From positions 3,162,001-3,226,000 of the forward strand of contig NZ_CP041146.1 of assembly GCF_006494775.1 (NCBI RefSeq): DNA of 64,000 bases. Reading direction: 5' to 3'. Below, one piece after another: positions 17,140 through 25,300 of the stretch. The DNA is from Nocardioides humi. Lineage in GTDB: Bacteria; Actinomycetota; Actinomycetes; Propionibacteriales; Nocardioidaceae. The notes beneath the pieces are model-generated. The model saw nothing but the letters and a program-made list of their open reading frames with translations. It was not told the origin of the DNA and searched no databases. Each line of letters starts with the position of its first letter. Within the stretch, counting starts at the first letter, position 1. Position numbers and translations under genes: made by a program.

Positions 17140-17934
17140 GTGGTGCGCTGGTGGAGCATGCGGTTGTGGGTCGCCCACCTACTCGGGCTCCTCTGCGTCG
17201 GGATCGCGATCGGCATGGGCGGGTGGCAGTACGACGCCTGGCAGGCCCGCCGGGCCGCCGAGCGGGTCGACCTGACCCACGCCGCCCCGGTCCCGATCGG
17301 CGACGTGATCGGGCCCGACGACCCGTTCCCGACCGCCGGGCTCGGCCGCCCCGTCGAGGTGCGCGGCACCTTCCTGCCCGAGGGCACCGTCCTGGTGTCC
17401 GGCCGCGCCGACGCGGCCGGCGCGGACGGCGACTGGCTGGTCACCCCGCTCACCGTCGGCGACCCGGCCGCTCCCGCCGTACCCGTCGTCCGCGGCTGGG
17501 TCCCCACCGGCACCGACCTCACCGCCCTGCCCGCCCCTCCGGCCGACGAGGTCGAGCTGCGCGGCTGGCTCCAACCGCCGGAGGGCAGCGGCCAGGTCGA
17601 CGACGACCGGAGCGACGACGTCCTGCCGGAGCTGCGGATCGCGGAACTCGTACAGCGCGTCGACCAGGACCTGTACGGCGCCTACGTGGTCGCCGAGGAG
17701 CCGCTGGCCGACGACGCGGCCGCCGGGGTGGCCGGCGCGACGCTCGACCAGCTGCCGCAGGCCAGCCGGTTCACCGGGCTGCGCAACATCCTGTACGCCG
17801 TCGAGTGGTGGGTCTTCGCGGCCTTCGCGGCGTTTCTGTGGTTCCGCTACGTGCGCGACGCCACGTCCGGCGGGGACGCCGAGGAGGCCGACGCGGCGGC
17901 GGCCGAGGGCGCCGTCGTACCCTCGGACCCGTGA
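17140..17934 (+). CDS. SURF1-family cytochrome oxidase biogenesis protein
   Basis: The 264-residue protein has one membrane segment at each end (LWVAHLLGLLCVGIAIG and VEWWVFAAFAAFLWFRYV) with a periplasm-facing domain between them, the SURF1 layout. The GWQYDAWQARR motif follows the first segment, and VVRGWVPTG matches the conserved core. SURF1 proteins help assemble heme-copper oxidase. The short C-terminal tail is Ala/Glu-rich. It overlaps the DUF3817 gene by four bases. Confidence 0.88.
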   Translation: MVRWWSMRLWVAHLLGLLCVGIAIGMGGWQYDAWQARRAAERVDLTHAAPVPIGDVIGPDDPFPTAGLGRPVEVRGTFLPEGTVLVSGRADAAGADGDWLVTPLTVGDPAAPAVPVVRGWVPTGTDLTALPAPPADEVELRGWLQPPEGSGQVDDDRSDDVLPELRIAELVQRVDQDLYGAYVVAEEPLADDAAAGVAGATLDQLPQASRFTGLRNILYAVEWWVFAAFAAFLWFRYVRDATSGGDAEEADAAAAEGAVVPSDP

Positions 17935-18278
17935 CCAAGCTCTTCAACGTCTACCGCGTGCTCGCGCTCGTGGTCGGCGTGCTCCTGCTCGTCGGCACCG
18001 TCGGCTCGCTGCTGAAGTACCTGCTCGAGGACGGCACCACGCTGCAGCGGCTCGGTGACGACCTCACCCCGATCTGGCTGGTCCACGGCTGGATCTACAT
18101 CGTCTACGTCGTCGTCGCCTTCCTGCTCACGCAGAAGGCGCGCTGGACGATCCCCCAGCTGCTGCTGATGCTGGTGGCCGGGCTGGTGCCGGGCCTGATC
18201 TTCTGGGTCGAGCGCCGGGTCGCCCACCAGTTGCGGGCGGACCACCCGGAGCTCGCCCAGGACCAGGACGCGCGCTAG
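17931..18278 (+). CDS. DUF3817 membrane protein
   Basis: The 115-residue protein has three membrane segments (LALVVGVLLLVGTVGSLL, HGWIYIVYVVVAFLLT, and LLLMLVAGLVPGLIFWV). The HGWIYIVYV stretch is the conserved part of DUF3817, common in actinobacteria near SURF1. The GTG at 17931 overlaps the SURF1 stop. The function is unknown. Its last four bases overlap the end of the convergent downstream gene. Confidence 0.85.
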   Translation: MTKLFNVYRVLALVVGVLLLVGTVGSLLKYLLEDGTTLQRLGDDLTPIWLVHGWIYIVYVVVAFLLTQKARWTIPQLLLMLVAGLVPGLIFWVERRVAHQLRADHPELAQDQDAR

Positions 18279-18625
18279 CTCTGCGGCTCCTCCGGGAGCG
18301 GGTCGGTCAGCGGGTCCGGCGGCGGCGGGACCTGGTCGGGCAGGTCCTGCGGTACGTCGTCGGGTGCGTCGATCGCCGGGTCGACCGCCTCGGGGGCGTT
18401 GTCGACGAGCAGCTCGTCGGGCGCCGAGGTCTCCGGGACGGGCGGCGCGGGCGGTGCGGGCGGGGTCGGCGGCTCGGGGGGCAGCGGCGGCGTGGGCGGG
18501 ACCGGGTCCGGCGCCGACTGCCACAGCGACGCCTCGTCGGCGCCGCCGCCCTGCAGCCTCTTCGCCACCGCCGCCACGAGCGCCCCCAGCGCTCCGAGGA
18601 CCACCAGCTTCTTCAGCGTCTTCAT
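18275..18625 (-). CDS. small membrane-anchored Pro/Asp-rich protein, DLW-39-like N-terminus
   Basis: The ATG at 18625 follows AAGGAG. The first ~25 residues form a membrane segment (LKKLVVLGALGALVAAVAKR) followed by a stretch ending in SLWQSAPDPV, which recalls the DLW-39 family of small actinobacterial proteins near gyrA/ppiA. The remaining ~75 residues are Pro-, Asp- and Glu-rich low complexity. I cannot name a function. The base composition is biased by the proline codons but the reading frame is convincing. Confidence 0.65.
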   Translation of the reverse strand: MKTLKKLVVLGALGALVAAVAKRLQGGGADEASLWQSAPDPVPPTPPLPPEPPTPPAPPAPPVPETSAPDELLVDNAPEAVDPAIDAPDDVPQDLPDQVPPPPDPLTDPLPEEPQS

Positions 18626-18700
18626 CCCGAGCTCTCCTTCGCCGTGCCGTGATCTCAGCCCCGGGTCGGGCCGACGGCTCCATCCCACCACGTCCCCCGC

Positions 18701-18740
18701 GGCAGGTACACCCGACCTGCCTGTGGGCCGTCAGTAGGAT
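18701..18740 (+). promoter_or_regulatory. promoter candidate of ppiA with inverted repeat
   Basis: TAGGAT at 18735-18740 fits an actinobacterial TANNNT -10 element. Upstream, GGCAGGT (18701-18707) and ACCTGCC (18715-18721) form a 7-bp inverted repeat over the -35 position, so it may be an operator. Confidence 0.4.
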
Positions 18741-18790
18741 CGAGGTCGTTCCGCATCACATCCCCGACCAGCCGGAGACGAGGCACTTTC

Positions 18791-19300
18791 ATGGCAGAGC
18801 AGCAGGCCGTCCTGAAGACCAACAAGGGCGACATCACGCTCAACCTGTTCCCGAACCACGCGCCGGAGACGGTGGCCAACTTCACCGGCCTCGCCTCGGG
18901 GGAGAAGGCGTACGACGCCGGCAACGGCCGCAGCGGCAAGTTCTACGACGGGCTCACCTTCCACCGGGTCATCCCGGGCTTCATGATCCAGGGCGGCTGC
19001 CCGCTCGGCACCGGCACCGGCGGCCCGGGCTACACCTTCAAGGACGAGCCGCACCCCGAGCTGGTCTTCGACAAGCCGTACCTGCTCGCGATGGCCAACG
19101 CCGGCCCGGGCACGAACGGCTCGCAGTTCTTCATCACCGTCGGCCCGACCACGTGGCTGAACTTCAAGCACACCATCTTCGGTGAGGTCGCCGACCAGGC
19201 CGGGCGCGACGTCGTGGACGCCATCGCGGCCGTCCAGACCGGTCGCAACGACGCCCCGGTCGAGCCGGTCGTCATCGAGTCCGTCGAGCTCGTCGGCTGA
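18791..19300 (+). CDS. ppiA: peptidyl-prolyl cis-trans isomerase, cyclophilin type
   Basis: The 169-residue cytoplasmic cyclophilin contains the catalytic region FHRVIPGFMIQGG and the substrate-pocket motif GTNGSQFFIT. There is no signal peptide. It accelerates proline isomerisation in protein folding. Its position next to the rhomboid and crgA genes is conserved in Streptomyces and Mycobacterium. In most cyclophilins the second core motif is followed by a Trp-containing segment, and here TWLNFKHTIFGEV is present. Confidence 0.95.
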   Translation: MAEQQAVLKTNKGDITLNLFPNHAPETVANFTGLASGEKAYDAGNGRSGKFYDGLTFHRVIPGFMIQGGCPLGTGTGGPGYTFKDEPHPELVFDKPYLLAMANAGPGTNGSQFFITVGPTTWLNFKHTIFGEVADQAGRDVVDAIAAVQTGRNDAPVEPVVIESVELVG

Positions 19301-19310
19301 CCCACCTCCC

Positions 19311-20231
19311 ATGAGCACCCCTCCGGTCGGAGTGCCGACCTGCTACCGGCACTCCGATCGCGAGACCTGGATCCGCTGCCAGCGCTGTGATCGTCCGATC
19401 TGTCCGGACTGCATGCGCGAGGCCGCCGTCGGCTTCCAGTGCCCCGACTGCGTCGCCGAGGGCCGGCGCTCGGTGCGCCAGGCGCGGACGGCGTACGGCG
19501 GCCAGATCTCCGCCAACCCCGGCGTCGTCTCGATGGTGCTGATCGGCATCAACGTCGTCGTCTGGGTGGCCGTGATGGCCACCGGGCGCTACGGCGGCCG
19601 GCTCTACGAGCTGTTCGCGCTCGCCCCCGCGGGCTCGTGCCGGGAGAGCGACGGCGGCTACTACCCGTTCGTCGACCAGGCGAGCTGCCAGGCCGGCGCG
19701 ACCGCGCACTGGGTCGACGGGGTCAGCGACGGCGCCTTCTGGCAGCTGCTCACCTCGATGTTCACCCACGTCGAGCCCTGGCACCTCGGCTTCAACATGG
19801 TCGCCCTGTGGGTGCTCGGCCCGCAGCTGGAGTCCCTGCTCGGCCGCGGCCGCTATCTCGCGCTGTACCTCGTCTCCGGCCTGGTCGGCTCGGTCACCGT
19901 GTACTGGCTCTCCGCCGAGCAGACCACCACCGTCGGCGCCTCGGGCGCGATCTTCGGCCTGATGGGCGCGCTGGTGGTCGTCGGCCTCAAGGTCGGCGGC
20001 AACGTGCAGACCCTGCTGGTGTGGATCGGCATCAACGTCGTGCTCACCTTCACCCTCGCCAATGTGTCCTGGCAGGGCCACTTCGGCGGGCTGGTCGGCG
20101 GCGCCGCGATCGCCGCGGTCCTGGTGTTCGCCCCCAAGGAGCGGCGTACGACGGTCCAGGCGGTCGGTCTCGGCGCCATCGGCGTCGCGCTCGTCGTCGC
20201 CGCGGTCCTCCGCACCCTCGCCCTCGCCTGA
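19311..20231 (+). CDS. rhomboid-family intramembrane serine protease with N-terminal zinc finger
   Basis: The 306-residue protein starts with a Cys/His-rich B-box-like module (CYRHSDRETWIRCQRC, CPDCMRE, CPDCVAEG, residues ~10-45), followed by about six membrane segments. The rhomboid catalytic serine is in GASGAIFGL, the catalytic His in GHFGGLVGG, and HLGFNMVALWVLG supplies the oxyanion His/Asn. The ATG at 19311 is 11 bases after the ppiA stop, so both form one operon. Substrates are unknown. Confidence 0.92.
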   Translation: MSTPPVGVPTCYRHSDRETWIRCQRCDRPICPDCMREAAVGFQCPDCVAEGRRSVRQARTAYGGQISANPGVVSMVLIGINVVVWVAVMATGRYGGRLYELFALAPAGSCRESDGGYYPFVDQASCQAGATAHWVDGVSDGAFWQLLTSMFTHVEPWHLGFNMVALWVLGPQLESLLGRGRYLALYLVSGLVGSVTVYWLSAEQTTTVGASGAIFGLMGALVVVGLKVGGNVQTLLVWIGINVVLTFTLANVSWQGHFGGLVGGAAIAAVLVFAPKERRTTVQAVGLGAIGVALVVAAVLRTLALA

Positions 20232-20257
20232 CCCGGCGCGAACTGACCCGCCAAACG

Positions 20258-20344
20258 CGCTGACCCGGCTCATCCTTACCTCCGTGCGAGGTAAGGATGA
20301 GCCGGGTCAGCGTCATTCCGAGGTAAGGATGAGCCGGGTCAGCG
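20258..20344. repeat. three exact copies of a 25-bp repeat, two forming a perfect hairpin
   Basis: Unit CGCTGACCCGGCTCATCC... occurs at 20258-20282, as its exact reverse complement at 20288-20312, and again in that second orientation at 20320-20344. The first two form a 25-bp stem with a 5-base loop, which may act as a terminator for ppiA-rhomboid and, in reverse, for crgA. The third copy lies seven bases further. Exact conservation of three copies points to recent duplication or to a dispersed repeat family. Confidence 0.85.
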
Positions 20345-20424
20345 GTTCTCCCCAGGATTGTCCACACCTGGGGAGAACTACACGCATGTGATTCCTCCAC
20401 ATCGGTGGACAACTCTGTGGAAAA
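20345..20424. other. second hairpin and cluster of three DnaA-box-like 9-mers
   Basis: GTTCTCCCCAG (20345-20355) pairs with CTGGGGAGAAC (20368-20378). The loop holds TTGTCCACA (20358-20366), the consensus DnaA box of actinobacteria. Two more near-matches lie on the opposite strand: TTGTCCACC at 20404-20412 and TTTTCCACA at 20416-20424. Neither dnaA nor dnaN is near, so this is not the full origin; a DnaA-binding regulatory locus is possible. Confidence 0.4.
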
Positions 20425-20482
20425 ACAGACCGCGCCGGCCGGACCGCGAGGGTCCGCCGGCGCGGCGCACGCCAGGGGCCGG

Positions 20483-20989
20483 CTATTCCCAGCGGGTGGC
20501 GAAGGCGAAGCCGACGGCCATGAAGGCGATGCCGACGAAGAGGTTCTTCTGCCCGAGGTCGTTGAAGATCGGGATGTCCTTGGGGTCGTTGCCCGTCAGG
20601 AAGATGTAGAAGACGCAGATCCACAGCAGCCCGATGACGAAGCAGGCGAGCATGCTGACCACGACGCCGCGGCCGCGGCCGAGCGGGGTCTTGGGGTGCG
20701 CGGCGACCATCAGGCCGAGGAAGAACGCGATGAACCCGATCAGGTAGTTCTTGCCCTCGAGGTCGGCGAGGAAGGAGGGACCGCCCGGCTGGCGCACCTT
20801 GCCCTTGGCGTCGATGCTGCCGAAGCCGTCGGTGGGGCGGATGCCGAAGTAGTAGTAGAGGATCAGGGCGATGCCGCCGAGGATCAGCAGCAGCGCGATG
20901 GCGAACCTCACGCTGATCAGCGGGCCGCGATCCGGGTCGCCGAAGACCTCGCGCTCCTTGCGCTTCGACAGGCGGGACGACTTCGCCAC
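20483..20989 (-). CDS. crgA: cell division protein CrgA, long form
   Basis: The 168-residue product has four membrane segments. Its C-terminal half (SMLACFVIGLLWICVFYIFL ... NDLGQKNLFVGIAF ... FATRWE) matches CrgA, which in other species has about 85-95 residues and two membrane segments. The N-terminal half adds two more segments (FAIALLLILGGIALILYYYF, YLIGFIAFFLGLM). The GTG at 20989 is chosen over the ATG at 21013 because GAGGAG lies six bases before it and the family N-terminus is a short Lys/Arg-rich stretch. CrgA recruits septal cell-wall enzymes at the division site. Confidence 0.85.
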   Translation of the reverse strand: MAKSSRLSKRKEREVFGDPDRGPLISVRFAIALLLILGGIALILYYYFGIRPTDGFGSIDAKGKVRQPGGPSFLADLEGKNYLIGFIAFFLGLMVAAHPKTPLGRGRGVVVSMLACFVIGLLWICVFYIFLTGNDPKDIPIFNDLGQKNLFVGIAFMAVGFAFATRWE

Positions 20990-21033
20990 GGGTGGCTCCT
21001 CGATCAGGTTCATGGGTGGTGGACACTGTCAGT

Positions 21034-21840
21034 ATGACGGGTGCCCACGCCGGAGGTACGACGGGCCGCCGCCCCGAGGCGAGCCGGCGCTCACGCGCGT
21101 GGCGGGTGGGCACGCCGGTCGTCGTCCTCCTGAGTGGTGCGCTGCTCGCCGTGTCCGCCACCAACAGCGAGGGCTCCGACCTGCGGCCGGGACGCTACGC
21201 CGACCTCGCGAGCCTGGTCGAGGGCGAGGCGGCGGACTACCGCAAGGTCGAGGACCGCTACCAGGACCTGTCCGACCAGGTCGACCGGCTCACCGCCGCG
21301 GTCGGCGACAAGGGCGTCAAGCAGGCGCGGCGCGAGATCGCCAGCCTGCGCGACCCGGCCGGGATGACCCCCCGGACCGGGGAGGGCCTGCGGATCACCC
21401 TGTCCGACGCCCCGGAGGACCAGCTCGAGGAGGCGGTCGAGCGCAACAAGCACCTCGACCCGGAGGAGCGCCTCAACCTCAACCGGTTCGTGGTGCACCA
21501 GCAGGACATCCAGGCCGTCGTCAACGCCCTGTGGGTGGGCGGCGCCAGCGCCGTCACCATCGCCGGGCAGCGGGTCATCTCGACCACCGGCATCCGCTGC
21601 AAGGGCCCGGTGGTCCAGCTGCAGGGCCGTCCGTTCCCGCAGCCCTACGTCATCGAGGCGGTCGGCGACCCGAGCGAGCTGTACGCCTCGGTCGCCGGCG
21701 ACCCCATCGTCAGCGGCTACCGCAAGGACGCCGACAACCCGCTGATCAGGATCGGCTGGGACCTGGACTTCGAGGACCGGGTCGAGGCGCCGGCGTACGA
21801 CGGCGTGGTCGACCTGCAGTACGCCCGGCCGCTGCGCTGA
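21034..21840 (+). CDS. DUF881 membrane-anchored protein
   Basis: The 268-residue product has one N-terminal membrane segment (VGTPVVVLLSGALLAVSA), then a coiled-coil-prone stretch (EDRYQDLSDQVDRLTAAVGD), and the DUF881 core (GMTPRTGEGLRITLSDAPE ... RFVVHQQDIQAVVNALWVGG). The ATG at 21034 is chosen because it places the membrane segment about 20 residues in; an upstream frame would overlap the divergent crgA start. Proteins of this family lie beside division genes; the function is unknown. Confidence 0.88.
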   Translation: MTGAHAGGTTGRRPEASRRSRAWRVGTPVVVLLSGALLAVSATNSEGSDLRPGRYADLASLVEGEAADYRKVEDRYQDLSDQVDRLTAAVGDKGVKQARREIASLRDPAGMTPRTGEGLRITLSDAPEDQLEEAVERNKHLDPEERLNLNRFVVHQQDIQAVVNALWVGGASAVTIAGQRVISTTGIRCKGPVVQLQGRPFPQPYVIEAVGDPSELYASVAGDPIVSGYRKDADNPLIRIGWDLDFEDRVEAPAYDGVVDLQYARPLR

Positions 21841-21857
21841 GCTGTGCGGGCCGGCGC

Positions 21858-23765
21858 TCAGCCGCGTCCCCGCCGGCCGGGCCACGACCGGCCCAGCGGG
21901 TTGAGCGGGTCCGTCCCGGCGGCGACCTCGTCGCCGTCGCTGACGCCGTCGCCGTCGGTGTCCGGGTTGGTCGGGTCGGTGCCCCGGGTGACCTCGTCGT
22001 CGTCGGGCAGGCCGTCGCCGTCGGTGTCGGTGGGCGGGGCCGGCGGCGGCTCGTAGGTGGAGATGAAGATGATGATCTCCGTGCCCTGGGGCCGGGTGCC
22101 GTTGGCGGGGATCTGCTCGGTGACCCGGCCCTTCTTCTGGCTGGAGTCGTCCGCCGAGGCGTTGCGGACGACGGGGACGAACCCGGCGTCCTTGATCGCC
22201 TTCTCCGCGGCGGCCTGCTTCATCCCGACCACGCTCGGCACCGTCTCCGGGCCGTCGGACACGCACAGCTCGACGGTCGCGTCCCGGTCGACCATGGTGT
22301 TGGGCGCGGGGGTCTGCTCGACGACGGTGCCCTTCTCGTCGTCGGTGTCGCACTCCTTCTCGGTGATATTGCGACGGGTGATCCCGGCGCCGGTGAGGGT
22401 CTGGATGGCGTCCTTGCGCTTCATCTCGATGACCGACGGCAGCGCGAACTGCCCGGGACCGAGCGAGACGACGAGGTTGATCTTCGAGTCCGCCGGCACG
22501 TAGTCGTCGCCCTCGGGATCCTGCTCGATCACCAGGCCGGCCTCGATGACGTCGTCGTTGCGGACGGTGACGGTGCCGACCTCGAAGCCGGCGTCGCCGA
22601 TGGCGTTGCGGGCGTCGTCCTCGGTCATCCGCACCACATTGGGCACCCGCACCGGCGGCGGCGTGTTGTCGAAGAGCCGCGGCCAGACGAGGTACGCCGT
22701 GGCGATGATCGCCGCGATCAGCAGCCCGAGCACGACCCACAGGCCGACCCGGCTGCGGCGCTCGTCGTCGCGGTTCGGGGGCAGCGGGGCCCGGATCGCG
22801 GTCTCGGTGTGGCTCGCCGGCGCCTCGGCGCGCGGCGCGACCACCGAGGTCTCGTTGGTCACCGGCGGCAGCACGGCCTGCACCGGCCGGCCGGCGAGAT
22901 AGCGCTCGATGTCGGCCCGCATCTGCGCCGCCGACTGGTAGCGGTCTTCGACCCGCTTGGCGAGCGCCTTCATCACGATGGCGTCGACCTCGGGTGGGAG
23001 GTCGTCCTCGTGCCGTGAGGGGGGTACGGCGGGCTCCCGGACGTGCTGGTAGGCGACCGCCACGGGGGAGTCGCCGACGAACGGAGGCCGTCCGGTCAGC
23101 AGCTCGTAGAGCAGGCAGCCGGCGGAGTAGACGTCGGAGCGGGAGTCGACGGTCTCGCCGCGGGCCTGCTCGGGCGAGAGATACTGCGCGGTGCCGACCA
23201 CGGCCGCGGTCTGGGTCATCGAGGACTGGGCGTCGCTCATCGCGCGGGCGATGCCGAAGTCCATCACCTTGACGTCGCCGGACGGGGTGAGCATCACGTT
23301 GCCGGGCTTGATGTCGCGGTGGATGATGCCGGCGCGGTGGCTGTAGTCGAGGGCCGAGAGCACGCCGCTGGTGATCTCCAGCGCGCGCTCGGGCAGGATC
23401 TTGCGGCCCTCGCGGAGGATGTCGCGCAGGGTCCGCCCGGCGACGTACTCCATCACGATGTAGGGGACGACCTCGGTGCTGCCGTCGGCGTGGCCGGTCC
23501 GCTCCTCGCCGGTGTCGTAGACCGCGACGATCGCCGGGTGGTTGAGCGAGGCGGACGACTGGGCCTCCCGCCGGAACCGGGCCTGGAAGGTCGCGTCGCT
23601 GGCCAGGTCGGTGCGCAGCCGCTTGACCGCGACGACGCGGCCGAGCCGGGTGTCGGTGCCCTTGCGGACCTCGGCCATGCCGCCGCGCCCGAGCAGCTCG
23701 CCGAGCTCGTACCGCCCGCCCACGACGGGCCGGTCGGCCCCGGGCTCGTGCGGAGGTGTGGTCAC
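21858..23765 (-). CDS. pknB: Ser/Thr protein kinase PknB with PASTA repeats and calcium-binding-type tail
   Basis: The 635-residue kinase has its catalytic domain at ~18-290 (glycine loop GRGGMAEV, Lys48, HRD at 149-151, DFG at 169-171, GTAQYLSPEQ activation segment), a membrane helix at 340-361, and three PASTA domains at ~371-436, 441-504 and 508-571. It then has residues 580-622 with two DTDGDGxxDxxE repeats of the TSP3 calcium-binding type, and a basic end. PASTA domains bind peptidoglycan fragments; the added repeats are unusual. The GTG at 23765 overlaps the upstream kinase stop. It is the last gene of the fhaA-pknB operon. Confidence 0.95.
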   Translation of the reverse strand: MTTPPHEPGADRPVVGGRYELGELLGRGGMAEVRKGTDTRLGRVVAVKRLRTDLASDATFQARFRREAQSSASLNHPAIVAVYDTGEERTGHADGSTEVVPYIVMEYVAGRTLRDILREGRKILPERALEITSGVLSALDYSHRAGIIHRDIKPGNVMLTPSGDVKVMDFGIARAMSDAQSSMTQTAAVVGTAQYLSPEQARGETVDSRSDVYSAGCLLYELLTGRPPFVGDSPVAVAYQHVREPAVPPSRHEDDLPPEVDAIVMKALAKRVEDRYQSAAQMRADIERYLAGRPVQAVLPPVTNETSVVAPRAEAPASHTETAIRAPLPPNRDDERRSRVGLWVVLGLLIAAIIATAYLVWPRLFDNTPPPVRVPNVVRMTEDDARNAIGDAGFEVGTVTVRNDDVIEAGLVIEQDPEGDDYVPADSKINLVVSLGPGQFALPSVIEMKRKDAIQTLTGAGITRRNITEKECDTDDEKGTVVEQTPAPNTMVDRDATVELCVSDGPETVPSVVGMKQAAAEKAIKDAGFVPVVRNASADDSSQKKGRVTEQIPANGTRPQGTEIIIFISTYEPPPAPPTDTDGDGLPDDDEVTRGTDPTNPDTDGDGVSDGDEVAAGTDPLNPLGRSWPGRRGRG

Positions 23766-25300
23766 TGGGCACCGCCCGTCGGGGTCGTGGGAGCGGTGGT
23801 CGGGGTGGTCGGCTCGGTGGGCTGGGTCGGCTGCGTGGTCGGCGTCGACGGCTTCGGCCCCCAGTAGTAGACGACGACCGCGTCGCCCTCCTCGAGCGTG
23901 CCGTTGCGGGAGAACCGGGACACGGTGCCCTCGTCGCAGTCCCCGTCGTTGGCCTGCGAGTCCTGCTCCCAGGTGACCTTGAGGCCCTTGCCCCGCAGGT
24001 CGCTGACGGCGTCGCGGTAGTTGCTGAAGCAGGTGTACTGGTCCTCGTCGACGTCGACCGTGCGGGGCGCCTCGGAGGTCGGCTCCGTCGTCGGCTCGGT
24101 GGTGGGCTCGGAGGACTCGGTGGTGGCCTCGGACGTGGGCGCGGAGCTGGTCGTGTCGTCGACGACCGGGGTGTCGTCGTCCTTGTTGCCGAGCAGCAGG
24201 ATCGCCGCGATCACCGCGATGACGACCACCACGATCACCGCGATCGCGATCGGCCAGGGGGACTTCCGCTCGTCGTCGCCGGACTCGTCGCCGGCGTACG
24301 CCGACGGGCTGTCCAGGCGCTGCATCGGCTCGGAGCCGTGCGCGGCCGAGGTCGCCGAGGTCGGCGTCGGCACGGGGGCGGGCACCGGCGGCACCACGCC
24401 GGTCAGCACCCGGGTGTGGCCGTCGTCGGGCTCGTCCGTGGCGGCAGCGGCGGCCACCTCGGGGGCGCGGAGGGCGGCGGCGAAGGCCGCGCCGTCGGCG
24501 TACCGCTCGGCGGGGTCCTTGGCCAGCGCCCGCCGGACCACCGCGGCCAGCGGACCGGGCACGCTGGGCGGCAGCTGCGGCACGGGCTGCTGGAGGTGCG
24601 CGAGCGCGGTCGCGACCGGCGTCTCGGCCTCGAACGGACGGCGCCCGGCCAGGCACTCGAAGGCGACCACGCCGAGGGAGTAGACGTCGGAGGCGGGCGT
24701 CGAGGGGTTGCCGCGGGCCTGCTCGGGGCTGAGGTACTGCGGCGTGCCCATCACCGAGCCGGTGCGGGTCAGCGCGACCGAGTCGAGGGCGCGGGCGATG
24801 CCGAAGTCGGTGATCTTGACCGTACGGTCGGAGGTGACCAGCAGGTTGGCGGGCTTCACGTCGCGGTGCACGATCCCGGCCCGGTGGGCGACGCCGAGCG
24901 CGTCGGCGGCCTGCGCCATCAGATCCTGCACGACCCCGGTGTCGAGGGTGCGGCCGCTCGCGCGGGCGTTGGAGAGCAGCGTGGACAGCGGCTGCCCGTC
25001 GACCAGCTCCATGACGAGGTACGGCGGCAGGTCGTCGCCGTCCTCGCCGGCGCCGTAGTCGTAGACCCCCGCGATGCCCGGGTGGTGGAGCGCCGCGGCG
25101 CTGCGCGCCTCGCCCTCGAAGCGACTGCGGAAGGTCGCGTCGTCGGCGTACTCCGGCTTGAGCACCTTGACCGCCACCGGCCGGCTCAGCCGGGTGTCGG
25201 TCCCACGCCACACCACGCCCATCCCGCCCGTGGCGATCATGGAGTCCAGGCGATAGCGACCGGCCCGGTCGGCGTACCTGCTCTGCCCAGCGTCGGTCAC
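23762..25300 (-). CDS. pknA: Ser/Thr protein kinase (PknA position) with an extracellular PASTA-like domain
   Basis: The 512-residue kinase has its catalytic domain at ~14-280 (Lys45, HRD at 145-147, DFG at 165-167, GTPQYLSPEQ), a membrane helix at 348-371, and a Thr/Pro/Glu-rich linker. One compact domain (~418-480) with Cys424 and Cys455 follows, ending VVVYYWGPK in PASTA style, and a final Thr/Pro-rich tail. The gene order gives the pknA name, but PknA in Mycobacterium lacks such an outer domain, so the name is by position. It overlaps pbpA by four bases. Confidence 0.92.
   Translation of the reverse strand: MTDAGQSRYADRAGRYRLDSMIATGGMGVVWRGTDTRLSRPVAVKVLKPEYADDATFRSRFEGEARSAAALHHPGIAGVYDYGAGEDGDDLPPYLVMELVDGQPLSTLLSNARASGRTLDTGVVQDLMAQAADALGVAHRAGIVHRDVKPANLLVTSDRTVKITDFGIARALDSVALTRTGSVMGTPQYLSPEQARGNPSTPASDVYSLGVVAFECLAGRRPFEAETPVATALAHLQQPVPQLPPSVPGPLAAVVRRALAKDPAERYADGAAFAAALRAPEVAAAAATDEPDDGHTRVLTGVVPPVPAPVPTPTSATSAAHGSEPMQRLDSPSAYAGDESGDDERKSPWPIAIAVIVVVVIAVIAAILLLGNKDDDTPVVDDTTSSAPTSEATTESSEPTTEPTTEPTSEAPRTVDVDEDQYTCFSNYRDAVSDLRGKGLKVTWEQDSQANDGDCDEGTVSRFSRNGTLEEGDAVVVYYWGPKPSTPTTQPTQPTEPTTPTTAPTTPTGGAQ

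Noticed and set aside
20258..20344. CRISPR array
   Set aside because: Only three repeat units, one inverted, with spacers of 5 and 7 bases; no cas genes nearby.
20345..20424. Chromosomal replication origin
   Set aside because: Only three box-like sites, no AT-rich unwinding region, and neither dnaA nor dnaN next to it.
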